Assembly (NCBI GenBank): GCA_947488655.1
Contig: CANKZZ010000001.1
Coordinates: 558,001-622,000 of the forward strand
Reading direction: 5' to 3'
Source: an uncultured Psychroserpens sp.
Lineage (GTDB): Bacteria; Bacteroidota; Bacteroidia; Flavobacteriales; Flavobacteriaceae
DNA: 64,000 bases
The translations under genes were made by a program, and so were the position numbers. Numbering within the stretch: the first letter of the stretch is position 1; every line of letters begins with the position of its first letter. The notes beneath the pieces are model-generated. The model was given only the letters and a program-made list of their open reading frames with translations, was not told where the DNA came from and did no database searches. Of this stretch, positions 54,225-61,872 are shown in pieces.

Positions 54225-54992
54225 ATGATAATAACAGATACTCACACACATTTATATAGTGAAGCTTTTGATGAAGATAGAAGTCAAATGATTGAGCGAG
54301 CTCTAGAACAAAATGTTTCTAGATTTTTTATTCCAGCAATAGATTCTAATTATACAGAGGCTATGTTAACATTAGAAGCAGATTTTCCTAATCATGTCTA
54401 TCTCATGATGGGTTTGCACCCAACATCTGTAAAAGCAAACTATAAAGAAGAGCTGCAACATGTAGAAGATATGCTTGCAAAACGATCTTTTTACGCAGTT
54501 GGTGAGATTGGTATTGATTTGTATTGGGATACATCAACCTTAGATATACAAATAGAAGCTTTTAAGCATCAAATTAAATTAGCCAAACAGTATGGTTTGC
54601 CAATTGTTATTCATTGTAGAGAAGCATTTGATGAAATATTTAATGTTTTAGACGAAGTTAATGATGATAAACTTTTTGGGATTTTTCATTGCTTCACAGG
54701 TACATTAGAGCAGGCTCATAAAGCAATTTCATTAAATATGAAATTGGGTATTGGAGGTGTAGCAACATTTAAGAATGGAAAAATAGATCAATTTTTGGAG
54801 GAGATTGATTTAAAACACATTGTCTTAGAAACAGATGCACCGTACTTGGCACCAAAACCATATAGAGGAAAACGCAATGAGAGTAGCTACATTATAAAAG
54901 TGGTTGAGAAATTAGCTGAAATTTATAATGTTTCCGAAGAAAAAATTGCCGAAATTACAACTCAAAATTCTAAAGATATCTTCGGAATATAA
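54225..54992 (+). CDS. tatD: TatD family metal-dependent hydrolase
   Basis: A 255-aa TIM-barrel DNase/hydrolase. Signatures are DTHTHLY (metal His pair, residues 5-11), GLHPTSV, AVGEIGIDLYW (the Glu ligand), VIHCREAF, GIFHCFTGT and the C-terminal VLETDAPYLAPKP with the metal Asp. Family members are described as 3'-5' exonucleases and deacylases. It starts with only four bases after a -7 element. It is followed 3 nt later by ansA, so they form an operon. Two TTCCGAAG/CTTCGGAA octamers lie in its last 60 bp. Confidence 0.94.
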   Translation: MIITDTHTHLYSEAFDEDRSQMIERALEQNVSRFFIPAIDSNYTEAMLTLEADFPNHVYLMMGLHPTSVKANYKEELQHVEDMLAKRSFYAVGEIGIDLYWDTSTLDIQIEAFKHQIKLAKQYGLPIVIHCREAFDEIFNVLDEVNDDKLFGIFHCFTGTLEQAHKAISLNMKLGIGGVATFKNGKIDQFLEEIDLKHIVLETDAPYLAPKPYRGKRNESSYIIKVVEKLAEIYNVSEEKIAEITTQNSKDIFGI

Positions 54993-54995
54993 AGT

Positions 54996-56027
54996 ATGGC
55001 AGCAAATCAACCTAACATATTATTAGTATACACTGGCGGAACCATTGGGATGATAAAGCACCCAGAAACTGGAGCGCTAAAGTCGTTTGATTTTAATAAT
55101 CTTTTAAAAAAAATACCAGAGCTAAAATTATTAGACTGTAATATCGAGACCATATCATTTAGCGATCCAATTGATAGTAGTAATATGAGTCCAAAGTACT
55201 GGGTTAAAATTGCAGAAATTATAGAAGATAACTATTATGATTTTGATGGTTTTGTAATACTACATGGTAGTGATACAATGAGTTATTCGGCATCGGCTTT
55301 GAGTTTTATATTTGAAAACTTAGCTAAGCCTATTGTATTTACAGGATCTCAATTACCTATAGGAGATTTAAGGACAGATGCTAAAGAAAATTTAATTACA
55401 TCTATACAAATGGCTTCTTTACAAAAAGGAGGTAAACCTGTTATACGCGAGGTGGGATTATATTTTGAATATAAATTATATCGAGGAAATAGAACAACTA
55501 AAATAAATGCAGAGCATTTTGAAGCCTTTGAGTCTTTAAATTATCCGCATTTGGCAGAATCTGGCGTGCATTTAAAAGTAGAGTATGATGATTTGTATAA
55601 GCCAAACAATAGAAAAAAATTAGTGGTTCATAAAAAGTTTGAGACAGATATCTTATTAATTAAACTATTTCCTGGTATTAGCGAGTCTGTTTTAAAACCT
55701 CTATTTGAGCTAGTACATATAAAAGGTATTGTATTAGAAACCTATGGAGCAGGAAACACAACAACAGAGTCTTGGTTTATTGACATGCTTAAAGCAACTA
55801 TAAAAAGAGGTGTGCCTATTATTAATGTAACACAATGCTCTGGCGGTAGTGTTTTAATGGGACAATATGAGACAAGTACTCAATTAAAAACTATAGGTGT
55901 AATATCTGGTAAAGACATAACTACAGAGGCAGCATTGGCTAAGTTAATGTTTATGCTAGGAGAAAAAGTATCTATAAAAACTTTCAAAACAATTTTTGAA
56001 ACTTCCTTAAGAGGAGAAATGTCATAG
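54996..56027 (+). CDS. ansA: Type I (cytoplasmic) asparaginase
   Basis: Hydrolyses asparagine to aspartate and ammonia. At 343 aa without signal peptide it is of the type I cytoplasmic form. The catalytic threonines lie in VYTGGTIGMIK (about 11-21) and HGSDTMSYSASAL (about 88-100). The conserved GSQLPIGDLRTDAKEN segment carries the catalytic Asp/Lys triad region, and NVTQCSGGSV is present near the C-terminus. It is co-transcribed with tatD (3-nt gap). Confidence 0.94.
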   Translation: MAANQPNILLVYTGGTIGMIKHPETGALKSFDFNNLLKKIPELKLLDCNIETISFSDPIDSSNMSPKYWVKIAEIIEDNYYDFDGFVILHGSDTMSYSASALSFIFENLAKPIVFTGSQLPIGDLRTDAKENLITSIQMASLQKGGKPVIREVGLYFEYKLYRGNRTTKINAEHFEAFESLNYPHLAESGVHLKVEYDDLYKPNNRKKLVVHKKFETDILLIKLFPGISESVLKPLFELVHIKGIVLETYGAGNTTTESWFIDMLKATIKRGVPIINVTQCSGGSVLMGQYETSTQLKTIGVISGKDITTEAALAKLMFMLGEKVSIKTFKTIFETSLRGEMS

Positions 56028-56085
56028 AAAATAACATTTATCTTTTTTAAGAATAAGATGAGTTGTATGTTTACATTCTTAAAAT

Positions 56086-56170
56086 AGAGAGGTGGCCGAG
56101 TGGCTTAAGGCGCACGCTTGGAAAGCGTGTATACTTCACGGTATCGAGGGTTCGAATCCCTTCCTCTCTG
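56086..56170 (+). tRNA. tRNA-Ser (anticodon GGA)
   Basis: Acceptor stem AGAGAGG/CCTCTCT with discriminator G. The D-arm is GGCCGAGTGGCTTAAGGC and the anticodon stem CACGC/GCGTG has loop TTGGAAA (GGA). A long variable arm (TATACTTCACGGTATC) and T-loop GTTCGAATC follow. The length is 85 nt and CCA is not encoded. Confidence 0.96.
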
Positions 56171-56174
56171 CAAT

Positions 56175-56205
56175 AAAACCTATAACCAAAGTTATAGGTT
56201 TTTTT
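56175..56205 (+). terminator. Terminator after tRNA-Ser
   Basis: AAACCTATAAC-caaa-GTTATAGGTTT followed by T-tract. Confidence 0.85.
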
Positions 56206-56635
56206 AATTGAATGATTTTGTGACTAGTGGTAATTAAAAATCATGACGATTATTTGACCTAAAATGGCTTCAAAATATCAAATCGTTTAGGGATTGTCTT
56301 TTTTTTAACACAAAAAAAAACATATCAGGATTATAAAATATAAATAGGAATAATAAATGCCTAAATTACATGAACGTGAACGATTTGCAAGTTTTAAAAT
56401 TTCAGGAAAAAACATAAGAACGATGTGTAAAAAGTATAGAAATAGTAAGGTGAGCAATAAGTTTTTTATCTTATAGTTAAATAATCCAAAACATTTTATT
56501 TAAATTCGTCTTCCTAATAATTACTAATTCGCCAAAACAACGTTAAAACGTACGACGCAATTAGTATTTTTATTTTTTAATTACATTTTTTTTTTATCTT
56601 TAACACTTTAACTAATAAAATTAAGAACAATCACG
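56206..56635. other. 430-bp intergenic region before exbB
   Basis: A/T-rich, no RNA gene seen. It has a weak -7-like TATCTTTA at 56595-56602, 33 nt before exbB; the same variant occurs just upstream of mfd and of the response regulator. A 39-codon basic ORF (56357-56476) is not convincing. Confidence 0.4.
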
Positions 56636-57412
56636 ATGAAAAGACTTTTTTCAATCTTAGCCATAGTAGGTATCATGGCTTTCGGTACTGTTAATGCAAG
56701 TACAAATGCAAACACAGTTGAAACTGCAACAACAGCAGTTGCCACAACATTTCAAGACGCAGATGAAACAGCAGTAGCTGAAAAATCATTTACTCAACAA
56801 GTAAAAGAACGTTTTATTGAAGGTGGTCCATTTTTTATGGGAATTGTATTATTATGTTTAATTCTAGGATTAGCAATTGCTATTGAAAGAATTATTTATT
56901 TAAATCTTGCAACAACAAATTCAAAGAAATTATCTCAAGATGTTGAGGATGCTCTTAACTCTGGTGGAATTGAAGCTGCTAAGGAAGTTTGTAGAAATAC
57001 AAAAGGACCTGTTGCATCAATTTACTATCAAGGTTTAGATCGTGCAGACGAAAATATTGATGCTGCTGAGAAAGCTGTTGTAGCTTATGGTGGTGTTCAA
57101 ATGGGACAATTAGAAAAGAATGTATCATGGATATCTTTATTTATTGCCTTAGCACCAATGCTTGGTTTCATGGGTACTGTATTAGGTATGATCGATGCTT
57201 TTGATAAAATTGAAGCTGCAGGTGATATGAACCCATCTTTAGTAGCAGGTGGTATTAAGGTAGCCTTATTAACGACTGTATTTGGTCTTATTGTAGCTAT
57301 TATATTACAGATTTTTTACAATTACATTATCTCTAAAATAGACAGTATTGTTAATGATATGGAAGATTCGTCTATCGTATTAATAGATTTATTAGTAAGA
57401 CATAAGAAATAA
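56636..57412 (+). CDS. exbB: MotA/TolQ/ExbB proton channel family protein
   Basis: A 258-aa inner-membrane component of the TonB-type energy transducer. The N-terminus is signal-like (MKRLFSILAIVGIMAFG), giving a periplasmic extension (about 20-55) before the three channel helices (about 62-85, 160-182, 205-228). The conserved family block ALAPMLGFMGTVLGMIDAF and the second pore helix GGIKVALLTTVFGLIVAI are intact. It is first of a four-gene operon exbB-X-exbD-exbD that presumably powers the TonB-dependent transporters such as the SusC here. Confidence 0.93.
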   Translation: MKRLFSILAIVGIMAFGTVNASTNANTVETATTAVATTFQDADETAVAEKSFTQQVKERFIEGGPFFMGIVLLCLILGLAIAIERIIYLNLATTNSKKLSQDVEDALNSGGIEAAKEVCRNTKGPVASIYYQGLDRADENIDAAEKAVVAYGGVQMGQLEKNVSWISLFIALAPMLGFMGTVLGMIDAFDKIEAAGDMNPSLVAGGIKVALLTTVFGLIVAIILQIFYNYIISKIDSIVNDMEDSSIVLIDLLVRHKK

Positions 57413-57439
57413 TAACCCAATTATTAAATCAAACATAAC

Positions 57440-57883
57440 ATGAATATTCAAAAAATAATCAAAATTGTTGCTTTAGTAATAGGTCTAATCGCGGTATTCT
57501 TTTTAGTAAGAATAATGATGCTAGGAGATGAAGCTATTGAGGCAGACGTTGCTAACCAAGCTGTACTATCTTGGTTTGCTAATCTTGCATACGTGGTTTT
57601 AGGAATTGCAACAGTTTCTGCGGTTGTATTTAGTTTGGTTAACTTAGTTAGCCAGCCAGGTAAACTTAAAAAAGCATTAATGTCGTTAGGCGTTTTTGCA
57701 CTTGTGTTAGCAGTTGCATGGTTTGCATCTTCTGGACAAGAAAGATTACTAAGTGACGGTACAACGTTAACTGCAGGTCAATCTCAAATGATTGAAGCAG
57801 GAATTAAAGCATTCTATATTTTAATTTTGTTAGCAGCAGGTTTAATGTTGTTTTTCGGAGTTAAAAAGATGCTAAGTAAATAA
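57440..57883 (+). CDS. Four-helix membrane protein of the exbB-exbD operon
   Basis: A 147-aa protein with about four hydrophobic helices (about 8-28, 42-66, 78-97 and 118-141) and a short acidic loop (GDEAIEADVANQ). It matches no family I can name but is regularly seen between exbB and exbD in flavobacteria. Its constant position, 27 nt after exbB and 8 nt before exbD, suggests a dedicated subunit or assembly factor of the proton-channel complex. This is inferred from context only. Confidence 0.75.
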   Translation: MNIQKIIKIVALVIGLIAVFFLVRIMMLGDEAIEADVANQAVLSWFANLAYVVLGIATVSAVVFSLVNLVSQPGKLKKALMSLGVFALVLAVAWFASSGQERLLSDGTTLTAGQSQMIEAGIKAFYILILLAAGLMLFFGVKKMLSK

Positions 57884-57891
57884 TTTAAATT

Positions 57892-58515
57892 ATGGCAAAA
57901 CGATCAGCACCAGAAGTTAATGCAGGTTCTATGGCAGACATTGCATTCTTACTTCTTATATTTTTCTTAGTAACGACGACAATCCCTAAAGATTCTGGGA
58001 TAAATCGTAAGCTTCCTCCAATGGAACCGCCTAACGATGATGAAGTAGTTATTAAGCAAAAAAATATTTTTACTGTTTTAATAAATGGTAAAGATCAATT
58101 ATTAGTTGAAGATGAGTTGATGGAACTCAAAGACTTACGTAAGGCTGCTATTGAGTTTTTAGATAATGGTGGTGGAACAGATGCTCAAGGTAACAAGTGT
58201 GATTACTGTAAAGGTAAAAGAGACCCAAGTTCATCAGATCATCCTGATAAAGCTATTATTTCTCTAAAAAATGAAAGAGAAACATCTTATGCTCAATATA
58301 TTTCTGTGCAAAACGAACTTGTTGCTGCTTATAATGATTTACGTAATAGGAGAGCTTTAGAAATTGGAGCTAGAAGAGGATTTAGTGATATGGATTTTGT
58401 TCTTATGGAAAAAAATTACAAAGACACTAAATTTAATGGAAATAAGGAAAAGCTTAAGGAGGTCATTGACCAAATTAGAAAAGAGTATCCTGAGAAGCTT
58501 TCTGAAGTACAATAA
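57892..58515 (+). CDS. exbD: Biopolymer transporter ExbD (first copy)
   Basis: A 207-aa single-pass inner-membrane protein. The N-terminal segment MADIAFLLLIFFLVTTTIP (about 14-32) is the ExbD pore helix with the proton-carrying Asp16. The periplasmic domain is longer than usual and carries an insertion with CDYC (Cys103/Cys106), a possible disulfide or metal site, and charged helices towards the C-terminus. A second ExbD follows 18 nt later, so the complex may contain a heteromeric ExbD pair. Confidence 0.9.
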   Translation: MAKRSAPEVNAGSMADIAFLLLIFFLVTTTIPKDSGINRKLPPMEPPNDDEVVIKQKNIFTVLINGKDQLLVEDELMELKDLRKAAIEFLDNGGGTDAQGNKCDYCKGKRDPSSSDHPDKAIISLKNERETSYAQYISVQNELVAAYNDLRNRRALEIGARRGFSDMDFVLMEKNYKDTKFNGNKEKLKEVIDQIRKEYPEKLSEVQ

Positions 58516-58533
58516 ATAAAAAACAAAAACACT

Positions 58534-59010
58534 ATGTCTAAATTTAAAAATAAAAAAGACAATGCTTTACCAGCTGTAAATACAGCTTCATTGCCAGATA
58601 TTGTTTTTATGCTATTGTTTTCCTTTATGGTAGTAACTGTAATGAGAGAAGACACTCTTTTAATTGAAAACAGATTACCACAAGCAGATCAAGTTGAAAA
58701 GCTAGAAAAAAAGTACCCAATTAGTTACATTTATGCAGGTAAGCCTGCTAAAGGTTACGAGAAATTTGGTAATGAAGCTAGATTACAACTTAACGATAAG
58801 TTTATGGATATTTCTGATATTAGAGCTTTCATAAATGCCGAAAGAGCTGCTATTGCGAGAGAAGAATTAGTAGACTTTTTAACAATATCTTTAAAAGTAG
58901 ACAAAGAAGCTAATATGGGTATTGTTGGAGATATTAAAAAAGAACTTAGAGAAGCTAATGCATTAAAAATTAATTATACTGTAGGTACTGGTAGTGCTCT
59001 AGATAATTAG
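58534..59010 (+). CDS. exbD: Biopolymer transporter ExbD (second copy)
   Basis: A 158-aa single-pass protein. The pore helix SLPDIVFMLLFSFMVVTVM (about 16-34) carries the conserved Asp, followed by a short periplasmic alpha/beta domain (ISLKVDKEANMGIVGDIKKELREAN). It lacks the CxxC insertion of the first copy. It is last gene of the exbB operon and is followed by a clear terminator. Confidence 0.9.
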   Translation: MSKFKNKKDNALPAVNTASLPDIVFMLLFSFMVVTVMREDTLLIENRLPQADQVEKLEKKYPISYIYAGKPAKGYEKFGNEARLQLNDKFMDISDIRAFINAERAAIAREELVDFLTISLKVDKEANMGIVGDIKKELREANALKINYTVGTGSALDN

Positions 59011-59032
59011 AAATTAACATTAGAAATTATAT

Positions 59033-59063
59033 AAAAAAGCATCCAGTTATGGGTGCTTTTTTT
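59033..59063 (+). terminator. Terminator of the exbB-exbD operon
   Basis: AAAAAAGCATCCA-gtta-TGGGTGCTTTTTTT, 23 nt after the stop. Confidence 0.85.
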
Positions 59064-59100
59064 ATGGCCTATTTTTAAAATATTTTAATCTGTATTAAGT

Positions 59101-59108
59101 TATATTTG
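59101..59108 (+). promoter_or_regulatory. -7 element abutting the start of the beta-barrel gene
   Basis: TATATTTG with only four bases (TATT) before the ATG at 59113: the third case in this window of TAnnTTTG-N4-ATG. Confidence 0.5.
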
Positions 59109-59112
59109 TATT

Positions 59113-59838
59113 ATGAAGCAACTAATCTATCTGTTTTTACTTTTACCATTATTTACCCTATTTGCACAAGACCGTGAAATTAGGCTATCTAATGTTATAG
59201 AAAATGATAGTATTAAAGTTGTAGATGACAATTATAGAGAAGATCAATTTTATGTCTCTGTGACCTATAATTTATTGGGTAATAAACCAGATGGTGTTTC
59301 ACAAAATGGATTTTCTAGTGGTTTTCATTTTGGTTTTATAAGAGACATGCCTCTAAACGAAAGACGTAACGTTGCCATTGGATTGGGTTTAGGGCTTTCT
59401 ACAAATTCTTTTAACCAAACTCTTTTTATTTCTGAAAATAACGGAGTTTACGATTATACAGTACTAGATGATGATACCTCATTTAGTAAAAATAAATTTA
59501 CTACATATCTTATAGAAATCCCTTTAGAGTTTAGATGGCGAACGTCTACAGCTAAAGATTTTGATTTTTGGAGAATATATACTGGTATAAAAATGGGATA
59601 TGTTTTTTATAATTCTTCAAAATATAGAGGAAGTCCAAACGACATATCTTTATCAAACATTAGTGATATTAACAAATTACAAATGGGTCTCACATTTAGT
59701 GCAGGTTACTCTAACGTCAATTTCTATTTGTATTATGCTCTTAATAATATTTTTGGTACCGATGCCATTGTGAGCAGTAGTGCAGAAAATGTAGATATGA
59801 ATGCAATTAAAATAGGATTGATTTTTTACATTTTATAG
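59113..59838 (+). CDS. Outer-membrane beta-barrel protein, PorT-like size
   Basis: A 241-aa exported protein with a signal peptide (about 1-19, ending TLFAQ). The mature part has alternating amphipathic strands (GFHFGFIRDMPLNERRNVAIGLGLG, FTTYLIEIPLEFRWRTS, IYTGIKMGYVFY, IKIGLIFYIL) and ends in aromatic residues, as outer-membrane barrels do. Size and layout resemble the PorT-type family involved in type IX secretion, which this organism must have given its T9SS tails, but the assignment is tentative. It is a separate transcript with a leaderless-type promoter. Confidence 0.72.
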   Translation: MKQLIYLFLLLPLFTLFAQDREIRLSNVIENDSIKVVDDNYREDQFYVSVTYNLLGNKPDGVSQNGFSSGFHFGFIRDMPLNERRNVAIGLGLGLSTNSFNQTLFISENNGVYDYTVLDDDTSFSKNKFTTYLIEIPLEFRWRTSTAKDFDFWRIYTGIKMGYVFYNSSKYRGSPNDISLSNISDINKLQMGLTFSAGYSNVNFYLYYALNNIFGTDAIVSSSAENVDMNAIKIGLIFYIL

Positions 59839-59847
59839 AACATCGTA

Positions 59848-60453
59848 TTACATCCAATAATTAAATAATATAAGTTGAGGAAGTAACCCAACAAAAAAAC
59901 CTGCAATAAGCTCAATAATTGTATGCGCTTTCATATGAAGTCTCGACGTTGCAATAGCACCTAAAATTATACACATTAAAGCTATAGTGCCATTTATATT
60001 TATTTTAAAATGAATAGCAACAGCTATAGCAAACATAAAAAACCCTGCTGAAGCAATCATATGTATGCTTGCCTTAAAGTTCGCTAAAGCTAGGGCAAAG
60101 CACGTAATAGTTGATATTAATATACCTATGAAGAAAAAATAGAGTTCTGATATTTCATCAAGAGGTAATACTCTTATTAAAATAAGAATAATTATAAAAC
60201 TGTTTATAATTAATGGTAATCTACGCTCTTTCACTGTTTCTAGATGAAATGTGTCTACTTTATTAATAGTTCTCAATAAATAAAATAGTAAAATTGGGAG
60301 TACAATAGTTAGAATCGATATAGAGAACACCTTTGCTTTCATTAAGGATTCTGGTACAAAACGTGGTGTTTTAGAAAAGTAAAATACCACACCAAGTAGA
60401 GGCATTAGTAATGGATGAAAAATGTATGATATGCTTTTGAGGAGTTGGTTCAA
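59848..60453 (-). CDS. PAP2-like integral membrane protein
   Basis: A 201-aa protein with about six hydrophobic helices. The motif SRLHMKAHTIIE (Ser170-Arg171, His177, Glu181) reproduces the third PAP2 signature SRx5Hxxx[D/E]. KASIHM (about 127-132) sits where the second motif (PSGH) would be, and KERRLP (about 75-80) resembles the end of the first motif. It is therefore either a diverged lipid phosphatase or a PAP2-fold protein without activity. The gene is convergent with the barrel gene and lies 10 nt downstream of the XRE regulator gene. Confidence 0.65.
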   Translation of the reverse strand: MNQLLKSISYIFHPLLMPLLGVVFYFSKTPRFVPESLMKAKVFSISILTIVLPILLFYLLRTINKVDTFHLETVKERRLPLIINSFIIILILIRVLPLDEISELYFFFIGILISTITCFALALANFKASIHMIASAGFFMFAIAVAIHFKININGTIALMCIILGAIATSRLHMKAHTIIELIAGFFVGLLPQLILFNYWM

Positions 60454-60463
60454 GACATCTAAT

Positions 60464-60808
60464 CTATTTGCTTAATAATTGAGATTTAAGCATTTCTATA
60501 ATGTCACCTTTTTCCTTTAATCGTATTTCATATTGTTCTTTTAATTGATTTGAAAGTTGGTTAATTACATAAGCATTGTTTGCAACACCTCCTTTTTGAT
60601 TATCGCTAAAAGTGATGTTACTAGACATAAACTCAATAATATCTGTATCTAGTGCATCTGCAATTTTTTGAAGACGATTTAAGCCAAGTTTCGTTTTATT
60701 ATTTTCTAAATCAGAATAGGCACTTTGAGAAATATTAAGACTATCAGCCAAATACTCTTGTGAATAGCCTTTAATTTCTCTTACCCTTTTAATTCGATCT
60801 CCTATCAT
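60464..60808 (-). CDS. XRE family helix-turn-helix transcriptional regulator
   Basis: A 114-aa protein whose first 60 residues are a Cro/C1-type HTH (IGDRIKRVREIKGYSQEYLA, then ISQSAYSDLENNKTKLGLNRLQKIADAL). The C-terminal part (about 75-114) is a short coiled-coil-like region (LKEQYEIRLKEKGDIIEMLKSQ), probably for dimerisation. It is likely co-transcribed with the PAP2-like gene. It has a -7 element at 60825-60832. Confidence 0.88.
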   Translation of the reverse strand: MIGDRIKRVREIKGYSQEYLADSLNISQSAYSDLENNKTKLGLNRLQKIADALDTDIIEFMSSNITFSDNQKGGVANNAYVINQLSNQLKEQYEIRLKEKGDIIEMLKSQLLSK

Positions 60809-60824
60809 AATTTCATGTTTTTAC

Positions 60825-60832
60825 CAAAGTTA
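60825..60832 (-). promoter_or_regulatory. -7 element of the XRE regulator gene
   Basis: Minus-strand TAACTTTG matches TAnnTTTG, 16 nt before the start codon. Confidence 0.5.
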
Positions 60833-61008
60833 AAAATTATATCGATATGGCTTATATCTTATTGGTAAATCTAATAAGTAACTTCTTGATTAGTGATTAG
60901 TTTTGTGATACTTACTTAATTAATTTTTGTTGACGCTAAATTCTGAGTACTACATCTATTCATGTGAATAGATGAGGCTTTATATAAATAATTTAAACGT
61001 AACAAAAA

Positions 61009-61719
61009 ATGAAAAAATTAAAGTACTTCACACATTTTCTACTATTAATTACAGTTTTGACTTTTACTAATTGCCAGAAGGAGGAACTGTTTGTAGAACC
61101 TGAACAATCTTCAAACGAATTATTATTTCATAAGACTAGATATGCATTCTCAGATGAAATAAATCAAAATAAACTTTTATCAGAAACTTTGTGTGGTCTA
61201 AAGGAAAAGCCATTAAAGTCCAAAAATGATCCGGTAAACAGATTAATTTATAATAGTAATTATGATTTTACTGTTGAAACTGATTTCGCAAAATATATTG
61301 AGTCTATTGATGGTACTTATCATTCTTATACATTCCCAATAATAACTGCTGACGCAGAAGATACGTCTTTAGATAATCTTGTTTTGTTTTCTGAAAATGG
61401 ATCTGATTACAGTGCAAAACTTATAAAATACAATTTAACAGAAGATCAGTTAAATCAATTAACAAACTTTGATCATATAGATTCTAATTTAGAAATGGAA
61501 GTTGTGGATTTAGAGGGTGATTTCAATGAATATTTAGGACGTCTCGACGAGAATAGTTGTGAAAATGAAATACGTGTACATCATTTAACTCCAGATGGCC
61601 AATCGTTTGAGTTTGGAGAAGGTAGTGTTTGCCATCATCAAGGTGAAATGGGCGATGATGATTTTTGTCAGATTACGGTAACTGTAATTATAAATTGTCC
61701 AGCTGATAGTTCAGGCTGA
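61009..61719 (+). CDS. Lipoprotein N-terminal portion of a toxin-like protein, ends at an in-frame TGA
   Basis: 236 codons starting with a lipoprotein signal (lipobox FTNC, Cys22), so the product is membrane-anchored. The rest is an acidic, Cys-containing domain that I do not recognise, with CHHQGEMGDDDFCQITVTVI near the end. The frame stops at TGA 61717-61719 but continues open in the same frame through an Asn/Gly-rich linker into the 61873-63378 ORF. The sense codon was most simply TGG. I interpret the pair as one gene of about 789 codons (61009-63378) interrupted by a nonsense codon, sequencing error or recoded stop. Confidence 0.7.
   Translation: MKKLKYFTHFLLLITVLTFTNCQKEELFVEPEQSSNELLFHKTRYAFSDEINQNKLLSETLCGLKEKPLKSKNDPVNRLIYNSNYDFTVETDFAKYIESIDGTYHSYTFPIITADAEDTSLDNLVLFSENGSDYSAKLIKYNLTEDQLNQLTNFDHIDSNLEMEVVDLEGDFNEYLGRLDENSCENEIRVHHLTPDGQSFEFGEGSVCHHQGEMGDDDFCQITVTVIINCPADSSG
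61717..61719 (+). other. In-frame TGA separating two halves of one reading frame
   Basis: Both flanking ORFs are in the same frame, and codons 61720-61872 are all sense (GPNESNNNDGNIGQ..., a low-complexity linker). The downstream ORF has only a TTG at 61873 as nominal start. Confidence 0.8.
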
Positions 61720-61872
61720 GGTCCAAATGAAAGTAATAATAATGATGGAAATATTGGTCAAAATAACAATTCTAGTAACACAAATACTGGTGGTACAGGA
61801 CCTTCTGTAGGTAGCGGATTTATATATACTGCACCAACTTCTAAAATTGATATAAGATCAGAGATAAAAACA

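Noticed and set aside
56357-56476. 39-codon basic ORF between tRNA-Ser and exbB
   Set aside because: No promoter, terminator or recognisable pattern; composition is compatible with chance in A/T-rich DNA.
61717-61719. Selenocysteine or programmed recoding of the TGA
   Set aside because: No Sec machinery or SECIS-like hairpin was seen, and the flanking sequence is a low-complexity linker. A mutation or sequencing error is simpler, though readthrough remains possible.
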